Shown: positions 28,001 to 35,792, counted from the first letter of the stretch. The stretch: DNA of 64,000 nucleotides from Bog-473 sp963741995 (GCA_963741995.1 CAVUKI010000002.1:248001-312000); one strand, 5' to 3'. The notes: generated by a model not told the origin, from the sequence alone. Numbers and translations: made by a program.

Positions 28001-28572
28001 GACGTCGCCTGGCCGTGCTCGCGTTGGCGGCGCTCGCCGTCGTCGCGGCCGGCTGTGCCATCCCGACCCAGAGCGCTCCGAGCACCATGCCACCATCGAA
28101 AGTGCCCTTCGACCTCCTCAACCCGCACCCGCCCACGACCACGACGACGCAGCCGAAGCCGTCCTCCTACGTGGCCGTCCAGGTCTTCTTCCTCAACGCC
28201 ACCAACGGGCTGACGCCGATGCAGCGCTTCGTGGCCGCGCCGGCACCGCTGACGGCCGTCATCACGTCCATGCTCGCCGGTCCGACGAAGGCCGAGACCA
28301 CGCAGGGCCTCACCACCGCCATTCCGAGCAACGTGTCCGTGCTGTCGGCGACGACGCAGGCCGGCGTCGTGACGGTGAACATGAATGCGGCCTTCGTGGC
28401 GATCACCGGCACGAACATCGAGCTGGCGGTCGCTCAGATCGTCGCCACCGTCTGCGCCGAGAACGGGCCGACGACGGGGGTGCTCTTCGAGATCGACGGC
28501 CAGCGCATCAGCGTCCCCATCGCCAACGGCTCGTCGGTGAACTCGCCCGTCTACCTGTTCGATTTCTTGTAG
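27997..28572 (+). CDS. GerMN-domain lipoprotein (LpqB-like position)
   Basis: A 191-residue lipoprotein. Signal peptide with lipobox VVAAGC (Cys20), a short Pro/Thr-rich linker, then a GerMN-type domain (VAVQVFFLNATNGLTPMQRFV, LAGPTKAE, VVTVNMNAAF, AQIVATVCAENGPTTGVLFEIDGQ). The order response regulator, kinase, lipoprotein with GTGA coupling matches mtrA-mtrB-lpqB of Actinobacteria, where LpqB modulates MtrB. This protein has only the GerMN part and no LpqB propeller domain, so it may be a minimal counterpart. The functional link is inferred from position. Confidence 0.85.
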   Translation: MRRRLAVLALAALAVVAAGCAIPTQSAPSTMPPSKVPFDLLNPHPPTTTTTQPKPSSYVAVQVFFLNATNGLTPMQRFVAAPAPLTAVITSMLAGPTKAETTQGLTTAIPSNVSVLSATTQAGVVTVNMNAAFVAITGTNIELAVAQIVATVCAENGPTTGVLFEIDGQRISVPIANGSSVNSPVYLFDFL

Positions 28573-28600
28573 CGCGTCGGCCCGTCCCCGCCGGATGAGA

Positions 28601-28990
28601 TCAGCCGGCGTCCTCGACGGCGCGGCGCCACGCCACGCGCGGTGCGCCCGACCAAAGGTGCTCGAGGTCGTAGTAGTCACGGGTCTCCTGCAAGAAGACG
28701 TGAGCGATGAAGTCGCCGTAGTCCATCAGCACCCAGGTGGCGTCCTGCAGCCCCTCGACGCGGACGGGTGATTGGCCGTGCTGCTCCTTCACCCGCCGCT
28801 CGATCTCCTCGACGAGGGTGCGCACGTGGCGCGTGTTCTGCGCGCTGGTGATGACGAACGCGTCCACCACGCCAAAGAGCTCGGCCATCCCGAGCACCAC
28901 CGTGTCATGGCCAAGCTTGGCGTCGGCCGACTCGGCCGCCGTCGTCACGGCCTGCGGGAGCTGGACCTGCACGTCCACACCTGGGGTCAA
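28601..28990 (-). CDS. rsfS: Ribosomal silencing factor RsfS
   Basis: Binds L14 on the 50S subunit and blocks subunit joining in stationary phase. The 129 residues have the DUF143 core VTTAAESADAKLGHDTVVLGMAELFGVVDAFVITSAQNTRHVRTLVEEIERRVK and VLMDYGDFIAHVFLQETRDYYDLEHLW. TTG start overlaps the stop of the small membrane protein gene (TTGA). Third gene after nadD. Confidence 0.95.
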   Translation of the reverse strand: MTPGVDVQVQLPQAVTTAAESADAKLGHDTVVLGMAELFGVVDAFVITSAQNTRHVRTLVEEIERRVKEQHGQSPVRVEGLQDATWVLMDYGDFIAHVFLQETRDYYDLEHLWSGAPRVAWRRAVEDAG

Positions 28991-29190
28991 TGGAGCAACT
29001 CCAGCATCCCCACAGTGAAGGCGAAGGCGCCGACAAGGATGGAGCCGGCGGCAACGGCCCAGCGCTGGCGCGAGCGTCGCGCCGCCTTGAGGTCGGCCCG
29101 GCTATCCACCCGGCGTTGGACTCGTCCGGGGAGCGCGCCCACGCGGGGACTTTCCGACAGCTCCGTCCACCCGGCCGGCATGGCGCTCAT
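28987..29190 (-). CDS. Small single-helix membrane protein between nadD and rsfS
   Basis: A 67-residue protein: a hydrophilic, arginine-rich N-terminal half (about residues 1-43), then one hydrophobic helix, WAVAAGSILVGAFAFTVGML, ending ELLH. The ATG immediately follows the nadD TGA, and its stop overlaps the rsfS start. Both junctions and the sequence character support a real gene. I do not recognise a family. The basic cytoplasmic part could bind RNA, ribosome or phospholipid, but nothing in the sequence fixes this. Confidence 0.7.
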   Translation of the reverse strand: MSAMPAGWTELSESPRVGALPGRVQRRVDSRADLKAARRSRQRWAVAAGSILVGAFAFTVGMLELLH

Positions 29191-29802
29191 TCAGGCACCA
29201 GAGTACAGAGCGCGGCGGCGGATGCAACGGATGACCGCCTCGGGGACCATGCTGTCGTCGAGGGGACGGCCCTCCGCCAACAGCTCACGGAGCTGCGAGC
29301 TGGACACGGGCACCTGCGGACCGTCCACCCATTCAGCCCGCCAACCTGGGGGAACGGCCGGTGCGGGGCCCGTCGGCCGGGACACGATGGCCAGGGTGAC
29401 CAGGCGCTGGAGGTCGGCTGAGCGGTGCCAGGAGCCGAGCTCGGGAACCAGGTCGGCCCCGATCACCAGGAAGAGCTGCACGGGATGGCCGCCCGCTTCG
29501 GCCAGGATCTCCTCGGCGGTGTCCACCGAGTAGCTGGGACCGCCCCGCTCTATTTCGAGCCGGCTGGCCTCCGCGCCCGGGATCTCCCGGGCCAGGACCT
29601 CGGTCAGCGCGTAGCGGTCCGCCGCGGGCGTCACGACCCGTTGCCCCGACTTCTGCCAGGGATCGTTGGCGACGACGAGCAGCAGGTGGTCGAGCCCCAG
29701 CTGTTCGGTGACGGCGCGTGCCGCGGCCACGTGCCCCGCATGCGGCGGGTCGAAGGTGCCGCCGAGGATCCCGATGCGGGTCGGGGACTCAGGTGCCGGC
29801 AA
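29191..29802 (-). CDS. nadD: Nicotinate-nucleotide adenylyltransferase
   Basis: Makes nicotinic acid adenine dinucleotide in NAD synthesis. The 203 residues have the nucleotidyltransferase motif GGTFDPPHAGH (14-24), VVANDPWQKSGQRVVTPAADRYAL, RGGPSYSVDTAEEI and FLVIGADLVPELGSWH. The C-terminal ISSTxIR-type motif appears as VSSSQLREL. TTG at 29802 is the only start upstream of the conserved motif, because TGA precedes it in frame. It overlaps the LLM oxidoreductase end by 14 nt. Confidence 0.95.
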   Translation of the reverse strand: MPAPESPTRIGILGGTFDPPHAGHVAAARAVTEQLGLDHLLLVVANDPWQKSGQRVVTPAADRYALTEVLAREIPGAEASRLEIERGGPSYSVDTAEEILAEAGGHPVQLFLVIGADLVPELGSWHRSADLQRLVTLAIVSRPTGPAPAVPPGWRAEWVDGPQVPVSSSQLRELLAEGRPLDDSMVPEAVIRCIRRRALYSGA

Positions 29803-30717
29803 GTTCGGCGATCACCGGCGCCAGCGCGTCCATCTCCGCCTCGTGCACGACGATGTAGCTGAACCCGAGATCCTCGCGGCGCTTGCGCAGCACGTCGATG
29901 ATCTCCTCGACCGTGCCGATGAGCGCCAGCGGCGCAGCCTTGAGCTGCTCGGGGGTCAGGTCGAAGAGCGGGGCCAGCGCGGCCACGACCTCAGCCGCGT
30001 TGGGGACCACCTGCACCGCCACCGTCCAACACTGGAGCTCGAGGTCGCCGGCGCGCTCCCCGCCGCCTCCAGGGCCCAGCGCACCCGGTCGCTGTACTTC
30101 TCGACGACGGCCTCCGCGGCCACCTCGGGACCCACGTACCCGGCATTGAGGCTCGGCACGATGCTGACGATGTCGGCGAACTCCCCGGCCAACGTGAGGA
30201 TGCGCCGGCTCCCGCCACCGATCACCAGCGGCGGGCCGCCCGGGGTCACAGGCACCGGGGTCCCGGCGACCTCCGTCACCTGATAGTGCTCGCCGGCGAA
30301 GGTGGCGCTCCCGTCGCACCACATGGCGCGCATGATGGCGAGACTCTCGGCCAGGCGTGCCACGCGCACCGACGGCTTGTCCATCCTGATCCCCGACTGC
30401 TCGTAGTCGGTGGTCATCCAGCCGGCGCCCAGCCCGAACTCGAAACGGCCGCCGGTGACGATGTCGAGGGTCGCCGCCTCCTTGGCCACGAGGACCGGGT
30501 GACGGAAGTCGTTGTCGAGCACCAGAGTGCCCACCCGCAGTGTGGTCGTGGCCTCCGCGGCCACGGTGACGGCGATCATGGGGGCCCACTGGTCGTCGAG
30601 ATGGTCCGGCACGTAGAGGGTCGAGTACCCCAGATCCTCGGCCTTCCGCGCCAGGTCACGCCAGGCACTCGGGGATGCGGCGTTCGACGCCTGAAGGGCG
30701 AAGCGGAAGGCGGCCAT
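29789..30717 (-). CDS. LLM-class flavin/F420-dependent oxidoreductase (apparent single-base frameshift)
   Basis: Luciferase-like monooxygenase fold, closest in pattern to actinobacterial F420-dependent TIGR03621-type proteins; substrate unknown. The first part encodes RFALQASNAASPSAWRDLARKAEDLGYSTLYVPDHL, GFELGLGAGW-like RFEFGLGAGWMTTDY and PLVIGGGSRRILTLAGEFADIVSI. The C-terminal 85 residues (LELQCWTVAVQ... LGFSYIVVHEAEMDALAPVIAELAG) are in another frame. The junction is a run of four C on the plus strand (30058-30061); a fifth would join A-A-G-E-R-A-G-D-L-E-L-Q and give 309 residues. ATG at 30717 follows a TAGGAT element by 8 nt. Confidence 0.85.
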
Positions 30718-30725
30718 GGGGGGCG

Positions 30726-30731
30726 ATCCTA
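30726..30731 (-). promoter_or_regulatory. Candidate near-leaderless -10 for the LLM oxidoreductase operon
   Basis: TAGGAT on the minus strand, 8 nt before the ATG, within a divergent intergenic region of only 32 nt. Confidence 0.4.
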
Positions 30732-30737
30732 CGGCGT

Positions 30738-30743
30738 TAACCT
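30738..30743 (+). promoter_or_regulatory. Candidate leaderless -10 for the DAHP synthase gene
   Basis: TAACCT (TANNNT) ends 6 nt before the GTG start. The back-to-back element for the opposite gene is only 6 nt away, so any -35 elements must lie within the opposing coding sequences. Confidence 0.4.
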
Positions 30744-30749
30744 GTAGCA

Positions 30750-32108
30750 GTGACGACCCCCGCTGCGACCTCCTCGTGGAGTCCCGCGTCCTGGCGCAAG
30801 TTCCCCGCCGCGCAGCAGCCGGAGTGGCCCGACGCCGACGCGCTCAAGAAGGCGGAGGCGCGGCTGTCCACGGTGCCACCGCTGGTCTTCGCCGGCGAGG
30901 CGCGCTACCTGACGGCGCAACTGGCCCAGGTGGCCAACGGCGAGGCCTTTCTCCTGCAGGCGGGAGACTGCGCGGAGTCGTTTGCCGACTTCAACGCGGA
31001 TTCGATCCGGGACAAGCTCAAGATCATCCTGCAGATGGCGGTGGCGCTCACCTACGCGGCTGGTGTGCCGGTGGTGAAGGTCGGGCGCATCGCGGGACAA
31101 TTCGCCAAGCCGCGCTCGGCCGGCACGGAACGGATCGGTGATGTGGAGCTGCAGTCGTTCCGCGGCCACATGGTGAACGACGAGGCCTTCGAGGTGGAGG
31201 CGCGCACGCCCGACCCCTGGCGCCTGGTGGCCGCCTACCAGCAGGCGGCCTCGACACTCAACCTGTTGCGGGCGTTCACGAAGGGTGGGTTCGCCGACCT
31301 CTCCCAGGTGCACCAGTGGAACCAGCAGTTCGTGGCGTCGTCCAGCGAGGGCCAGCGCTACGAGCGCATCGCGTCGGAGATCGACCGCGCCCTGCGCTTC
31401 ATGGCCGCCTGCGGCATCGACCTCGGGGCCAAGGAAGGGCTACACCAGGTCGACTTCTTCACGAGCCACGAAGCCCTGATCCTTCCCTACGAGGAATGCC
31501 TCACCCGGGTGGACTCCCTCACCGGTGATTGGTACGACTGCTCGGCCCACATGGTCTGGGTCGGTGACCGCACCCGCCAGTTCGACGGGGCCCATCTGGA
31601 GTTCCTGGGCGGCATCAACAACCCGGTCGGCGCCAAGATCGGGCCCGACTGCAGCCCCGACGAGGTCGTGGCGCTCTGCGAGCGGCTGAATCCGGACCGC
31701 CTGCCCGGCCGCCTCACGCTCATCACCCGCCTGGGATCGGAGCGCATCAACGAGCTCCTCCCGGCAATGGTGCGGGCGGTCGAGGCCGAGGGCCACGTCG
31801 TCGTGTGGGCCTGCGATCCCATGCACGGGAACACCTTCACCAGCGAGGGCGGCCGCAAGACCCGGCGCTTCGACGACATCCTCTCCGAGCTGCGCTCCTT
31901 CTTCGACGTCCACCGGGACGAGGGGACCTGGCCGGGCGGGGTCCATGTGGAGCTGACCGGCGACGACGTGACCGAGTGCCTCGGTGGCGCCGAGGAGATC
32001 TTCGAAGGGGATCTCGATGCCCGCTACACGACAACGTGCGACCCCAGGCTCAACGCCCGGCAATCGCTCGACCTGGCTTTTCGCGTGGCGGAATTCCTGC
32101 GATCTTGA
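30750..32108 (+). CDS. aroG: Class II 3-deoxy-7-phosphoheptulonate (DAHP) synthase
   Basis: First step of the shikimate pathway, condensing PEP and erythrose 4-phosphate. The 452 residues follow the plant/actinobacterial type II family: SWRKFPAAQQPEWPD, LLQAGDCAESFADF with the metal-binding Cys, VPVVKVGRIAGQFAKPRS, FFTSHEALILPYEE, GGINNPVGAKIGP, LGSERINELLPAMV, WACDPMHGNTF and YTTTCDPRLNARQSLDLAF. GTG start, apparently leaderless. The stop overlaps the TTG start of an unrelated secreted protein gene. Confidence 0.97.
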   Translation: MTTPAATSSWSPASWRKFPAAQQPEWPDADALKKAEARLSTVPPLVFAGEARYLTAQLAQVANGEAFLLQAGDCAESFADFNADSIRDKLKIILQMAVALTYAAGVPVVKVGRIAGQFAKPRSAGTERIGDVELQSFRGHMVNDEAFEVEARTPDPWRLVAAYQQAASTLNLLRAFTKGGFADLSQVHQWNQQFVASSSEGQRYERIASEIDRALRFMAACGIDLGAKEGLHQVDFFTSHEALILPYEECLTRVDSLTGDWYDCSAHMVWVGDRTRQFDGAHLEFLGGINNPVGAKIGPDCSPDEVVALCERLNPDRLPGRLTLITRLGSERINELLPAMVRAVEAEGHVVVWACDPMHGNTFTSEGGRKTRRFDDILSELRSFFDVHRDEGTWPGGVHVELTGDDVTECLGGAEEIFEGDLDARYTTTCDPRLNARQSLDLAFRVAEFLRS

Positions 32109-33664
32109 TCCGCCGCCTCGTCCTCGCCCTGCTCGTGACGGCCCTGCCGCTGCTGGCCCTGGTTGCCGTCGCGACCACCGCATCGGCTCCCGCCGCCGCC
32201 GCCGCGGCCGCCAGCACGCCGGCCTACTGGCTGGTGGCCTCCGACGGGGGCATCTTCAGCTTCGGGGGCGCGCCCTACTACGGCTCGACCGGCGGCATGG
32301 TGCTCAACAAGCCGGTAGTCGGCATGGCGGCCACGTCCGGCGGCGGCGGGTACTACCTAGTGGCCTCCGACGGGGGTGTCTTCAGCTACGGCGACGCCGT
32401 GTTCTACGGCAGCACGGGATCGATTCGATTGAACCAGCCGATCGTCGGCATGGCGGTCGTGCCGGGAGGTGGTGGCTACTGGCTGGTGGCCGCCGACGGC
32501 GGCATCTTCAGCTACGGCACGGCCACGTTTTACGGCAGCACCGGTGGCATGCACATCAACAAGCCGGTCGTCGGCATGGCGGCCACACCGAGCGGCCACG
32601 GCTACTGGCTGGTGGCCTCCGACGGTGGCATCTTCAGCTACGGGGACGCCCAGTTCCAGGGGAGCACCGGCAGCCTGGTCCTCAACAAGCCGATCGTCGG
32701 CATGATCACCGGTCCGGCCGGCGCCGGCTATTTCCTCGTCGCCTCCGACGGCGGCATCTTCAGCTTCGGCACGGCACCCTTCTACGGCTCGCTCGGAGGG
32801 CAGACCCTCAAGCACCCGATCGTGTCCGCGGCGGCCACACCGACTGACAACGGGTACTGGTTCACCGACAGCGCAGGACTGGTGTCGAACTTCGGGTCGG
32901 CCGGATACTACGGGTCCGCGCCAGCCAATCTGTTCAGACCCATTGTCGGGATGGCTGAGGCGCCCGGCAGCACCGGTGCCTTCATCGGAGGGACATTCCC
33001 CTCGGGGTCCTATGGCTACGACATCAGCACGTACCAATGCAACAGCCTGCCGGGGGGCGACCATCAGATCAGCATCGTGCAGGTGGACGGGAGCTCATCG
33101 GGCAACCTCAACTCCTGCCTGCCGGCGGAGCTGGCCTGGGCGGGTGGTGGGCTCAACCTGTACACCTATCTGACCTACACCACGTCGGCCACCAACGAGC
33201 CGGGCTGCAACGGCGACACGTCGTGCAACGCCGGCTACCAGGCCGGGACCCACGCCTACACCGACGCCTTCAATGCCGGAGCCGGCTCCCCCGCCACCCC
33301 ATGGTGGCTCGACGTCGAAAACAACTCCCCGCAAATCGGAGCCTGGTCGTCGAACACCCAGGAGAACGCCCTGTTCGTCCAAGGAGCCCTCAACGCTCTG
33401 CACGAGACGGAGGGGATCGCGGACGTCGGGATCTACGCCAGCCCGGGCGTCTGGAACACCATCGTCGGGGACTACACGCCATCGGTCCCCTACTGGATGG
33501 CCGATTACGTAAACCCAACCAGTGGCCCCGGGTCCTGCGCGGACTACGCCAACAGGGTGAACAACGACGGGGATCAACTGCCCGGCCCGCCGCAGATCGT
33601 CCAGTACTCCAGCGGCCCGGTCGCGGGCAGCCCAGGCAACTACGACGACGACTACGCCTGCTAG
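32105..33664 (+). CDS. Secreted protein with six 42-residue repeats and a lysozyme/GH25-like C-terminal domain
   Basis: A 519-residue exported protein. TTG start overlaps the aroG stop (TTGA). A signal peptide with Ala-rich end is followed by six tandem units of exactly 42 residues (126 bp), typified by GYWLVASDGGIFSYG...FYGSTG...LNKPVVGMA. This repeat is abundant in Acidimicrobiia secreted proteins and is likely a beta-propeller, inferred from the period and pattern. The last 180 residues contain YGYDISTYQC, TPWWLDVENNSPQIG, VGIYASPGVWNTIVGDY, PYWMADYV and IVQYSSG. That order of acidic and aromatic motifs resembles GH25/Rv2525c-like hydrolase folds. Cell-wall binding or cleavage is plausible; enzymatic activity is uncertain. 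Confidence 0.85.
   Translation: MIRRLVLALLVTALPLLALVAVATTASAPAAAAAAASTPAYWLVASDGGIFSFGGAPYYGSTGGMVLNKPVVGMAATSGGGGYYLVASDGGVFSYGDAVFYGSTGSIRLNQPIVGMAVVPGGGGYWLVAADGGIFSYGTATFYGSTGGMHINKPVVGMAATPSGHGYWLVASDGGIFSYGDAQFQGSTGSLVLNKPIVGMITGPAGAGYFLVASDGGIFSFGTAPFYGSLGGQTLKHPIVSAAATPTDNGYWFTDSAGLVSNFGSAGYYGSAPANLFRPIVGMAEAPGSTGAFIGGTFPSGSYGYDISTYQCNSLPGGDHQISIVQVDGSSSGNLNSCLPAELAWAGGGLNLYTYLTYTTSATNEPGCNGDTSCNAGYQAGTHAYTDAFNAGAGSPATPWWLDVENNSPQIGAWSSNTQENALFVQGALNALHETEGIADVGIYASPGVWNTIVGDYTPSVPYWMADYVNPTSGPGSCADYANRVNNDGDQLPGPPQIVQYSSGPVAGSPGNYDDDYAC
32221..32976 (+). repeat. Six tandem 126-bp coding repeats
   Basis: The conserved TAC-TGG/TAC/TTC codon pair recurs at 32225, 32351, 32477, 32603, 32729 and 32855, a period of exactly 126 bp. 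Units 1-5 are very similar; the sixth is diverged (YWFTDSAGLVSNFG). They form the repeat domain of the secreted protein. Confidence 0.9.
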
Positions 33665-33680
33665 CACCGCTCCGGGCGCG

Positions 33681-34073
33681 GTGCGCGTGGAGTGGCGGGC
33701 ACCGTTCGACAACGCCGCCGTCAACGCTCTGCATGCGGCTGGCTTCGACCACGCCGTGCTCGACATCGACCGGCGGAACCAGGTGGCGCGACACAGCCTC
33801 GGCTGGGTCTGCGCCTTCGAGGGAGAGCGCCTGATCGGGTTCGTCAACGTCGCCTGGGACGGCGGGGTCCACGCCTTCGTGATCGACACGTTGGTGGCCT
33901 ACGACCGTCGGCACGGCGGAGTCGGGCACCGGCTGCTCGAGGTGGCCGAACGGGAGAGCCGCGCCGCCGGCTGCGAATGGCTGCACGTCGACTTCGAGGA
34001 AGAGCTGCGGGAGTTCTATGTCGGCGCGTGTGGCTTCGCGCCCACGGCGGCCGGCCTCATCGCCCTGCGCTGA
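33681..34073 (+). CDS. GNAT-family N-acetyltransferase
   Basis: A 130-residue acetyltransferase-fold protein. The strand and acetyl-CoA motif are visible in RLIGFVNVAWDGGVHAFVIDTLVAYDRRHGGVGHRLLEVAERESRAAGCEWLHVDF, with the RRHGGVGHRLL loop acting as motif A, and a C-terminal FYVGACGFAPTAAGL. Substrate unknown. GTG at 33681, 16 nt after the secreted repeat protein, so probably co-transcribed with it. Confidence 0.88.
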   Translation: MRVEWRAPFDNAAVNALHAAGFDHAVLDIDRRNQVARHSLGWVCAFEGERLIGFVNVAWDGGVHAFVIDTLVAYDRRHGGVGHRLLEVAERESRAAGCEWLHVDFEEELREFYVGACGFAPTAAGLIALR

Positions 34074-34077
34074 CCGG

Positions 34078-34611
34078 TCAGGACCGCGCCGCCAGCAGTG
34101 TGCGCAAGCGCTCGGCGTTCTCCTCGACCGGCGCACCGGTGTCGAGGACGAGATCGAGCCCCTCGGGCGGTACCCACGACGACCGCGCCCGCTCGACGTG
34201 ATCCCAGTCCAGCTCGTACCAGTTGGGGATGTGCCGGCGCCGGCCCTCGACCCGCGCCCTGTGCACCCCGGCCTCGAGACAGGAGGTCATGACCACGAGA
34301 GACCCAGCTCCTTCCTCGACCGCCACTTGGCGGGTCTCCTCCACCTCGGGATCACGGGCCACGCCGTCGAGCACGACCGACGAGCCGAGCCTCAGTTGGG
34401 AGCGAGCCAGAGCCCAGAGCAGCGACCAGCCGACGCCACGGTGCCCCCGCGGTCCCATGGTGTCGAGGGCGTCCTGGAGTTCGCTGAAGGGTCTTAGCCC
34501 GCTCATCGCCCAGTCGTGACCGAGCACTGGAGCCCCCAGGGCGCGGCCGGCCGCCTCGGCCATGGTCGACTTCCCCGAACCTTGAAGGCCGGTGATCAGC
34601 ACGATCAGCAC
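34078..34611 (-). CDS. P-loop ATPase/kinase of the AAA_33 (zeta-toxin/chloramphenicol phosphotransferase-like) group
   Basis: About 177 residues. Walker A GLQGSGKST lies at the extreme N-terminus, then GHDWAMSGLRPFSELQDAL, LGSSVVLDGVARDPEVEETRQVA (Walker B-like), a lid with the ARVEGRRRHIPNWYELDW region, and a C-terminal helix ENAERLRTLLAARS. The GTG at 34611 is chosen because GGGGGAAGG lies about 8 nt upstream; an in-frame TTG at 34632 is the alternative. No antitoxin-like neighbour. Small-molecule or nucleoside kinase activity is inferred from the fold only. Convergent with the GNAT gene, 4 nt apart. Confidence 0.82.
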   Translation of the reverse strand: MLIVLITGLQGSGKSTMAEAAGRALGAPVLGHDWAMSGLRPFSELQDALDTMGPRGHRGVGWSLLWALARSQLRLGSSVVLDGVARDPEVEETRQVAVEEGAGSLVVMTSCLEAGVHRARVEGRRRHIPNWYELDWDHVERARSSWVPPEGLDLVLDTGAPVEENAERLRTLLAARS

Positions 34612-34880
34612 GACGAATCCCTTCCCCCGCAATCTGTCGCGTCAAAGAGAGCCATGACCCCGGATGCATGCATACCAGCCCGCCCGGCCGTCGTCATGAA
34701 GCTGGCGCCCCTTCCCTTCCCTTCCCACACCGACACGCTCGGCCACACGGCGACATTGCCCGGCGAGGCGAGTGAATTCGACGTGACGGCGGATCGAAAT
34801 CCTTGTTGGTTGGCGAAGCGGAGTGCTAAGCCACGTGCCCGGACCTTCACGACGGAAGAGTTCGAGAGAGACCGAAACGG
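34612..34880. other. Intergenic region with lower GC, no supported gene
   Basis: About 270 nt between the divergent P-loop kinase and the PstS-like gene. It includes a pyrimidine-rich stretch (ccttcccttcccttccc) and AT-richer patches. I found no convincing promoter for the plus-strand gene and no remnant of the missing PstS N-terminus in any frame. Confidence 0.5.
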
Positions 34881-35792
34881 GTGACCCAGTGCGTCCCGGC
34901 TCAGGCAGCAGGGGAGGACGTCTCGTGCGACGGCAGCGGCACCGTCACCATGGACACGGCACAAGGCTCGGAACTCGCTCAATTCATAAACTTCGTCGCC
35001 TGCACCGGCCAGGTCAAGATGGCGGCACTCGGCTACGCACCCCTGCCCCCGAACGTGGTCGAGGACGATTTCCAGGCCGAGGGGCGGCTGCCCGGTGGCA
35101 CGACGCCGCCCCCGCCGAACCCAGACAACTGCGCGAATCCCACCCTCACCTGGGGAACCCCCAGTTACGTCTCCGCCGTGGGACCACTGCTATCCCAGGT
35201 TTCCGTCGGGTCCTCCACATTGTCAGTGCCTTCTCCCAGCGTGGGCGACGCCTGGGTGCTGGCGATACGAACGTCGAATGCTTCGGTCGATGTCGATTCG
35301 ATTTCCGGCGGTGGAGTCGGCCGCAATTGGACCAAGCTCGTCCGTGTGAGCGACCCCTTCCAGCAGAGGGACGTCGAAGAGTGGCTGGGTCCGATCTCCA
35401 AAACGGGGCCGACGCCCTCCGTCCTGAGTGTCCAATTCTCGGGACCTCTCGCGGGGACAAAGGTGGAGCTCGTCGCCCAGGAGTTCGGGAGCGCGGCCGG
35501 TGCGTCGACGATCTGGACCGATGACATCGGTACCGGTGCGAAGTACAACACCGAATCATCGACTCTCGGCTATCCAGCGCTGACGCCCGCTGTGAGCGAT
35601 GAGCTCTATGTGGGATTCAGCCAATCCAGTTCCGACTCTTCTGCTGGTACCACCCCCGGATTCACCTACGAGTCCCCCACGGCGAACACCCTCTTCATCT
35701 ACAACCCGAGCGTCTCGTCCAGCGTCTCGCCCGCCGGATCGCAACAAGGCGGCCTCTCGGTGACCACGGGCGCGTTGATCTCGGCGAGCTAG
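34881..35792 (+). CDS. Truncated PstS-like substrate-binding segment fused to a secreted beta-rich domain
   Basis: A 303-residue protein. The first 65 residues (VSCDGSGTVTMDTAQGSELAQFINFVACTGQVKMAALGYAPLPPNVVEDDF) resemble the C-terminal end of PstS-type phosphate-binding proteins, but the preceding 250 or so residues and any signal peptide are absent. An in-frame TAA lies at 34827. After a Pro-rich linker comes a Ser/Thr/Gly-rich beta-type domain (SVGSSTLSVPSPSVGDAWVLAIRTSN... WTKLVRVSDPF... LSVQFSGPLAGTKVELVAQEF) and a serine-rich end. The GTG start is simply the first available. It looks like a 5'-truncated gene, from deletion or recombination; whether it is expressed is unclear. Confidence 0.6.
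   Translation: MTQCVPAQAAGEDVSCDGSGTVTMDTAQGSELAQFINFVACTGQVKMAALGYAPLPPNVVEDDFQAEGRLPGGTTPPPPNPDNCANPTLTWGTPSYVSAVGPLLSQVSVGSSTLSVPSPSVGDAWVLAIRTSNASVDVDSISGGGVGRNWTKLVRVSDPFQQRDVEEWLGPISKTGPTPSVLSVQFSGPLAGTKVELVAQEFGSAAGASTIWTDDIGTGAKYNTESSTLGYPALTPAVSDELYVGFSQSSSDSSAGTTPGFTYESPTANTLFIYNPSVSSSVSPAGSQQGGLSVTTGALISAS

Noticed and set aside
34078..34611. Zeta-toxin of a toxin-antitoxin pair
   Set aside because: The P-loop kinase fold is shared, but no antitoxin gene adjoins it and the neighbour is convergent GNAT.
34605..34982. Minus-strand 125-codon frame across the kinase/PstS-like gap
   Set aside because: No family motif, no clear ribosome-binding site, and it overlaps two better-supported genes. 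I treat the central part as intergenic.
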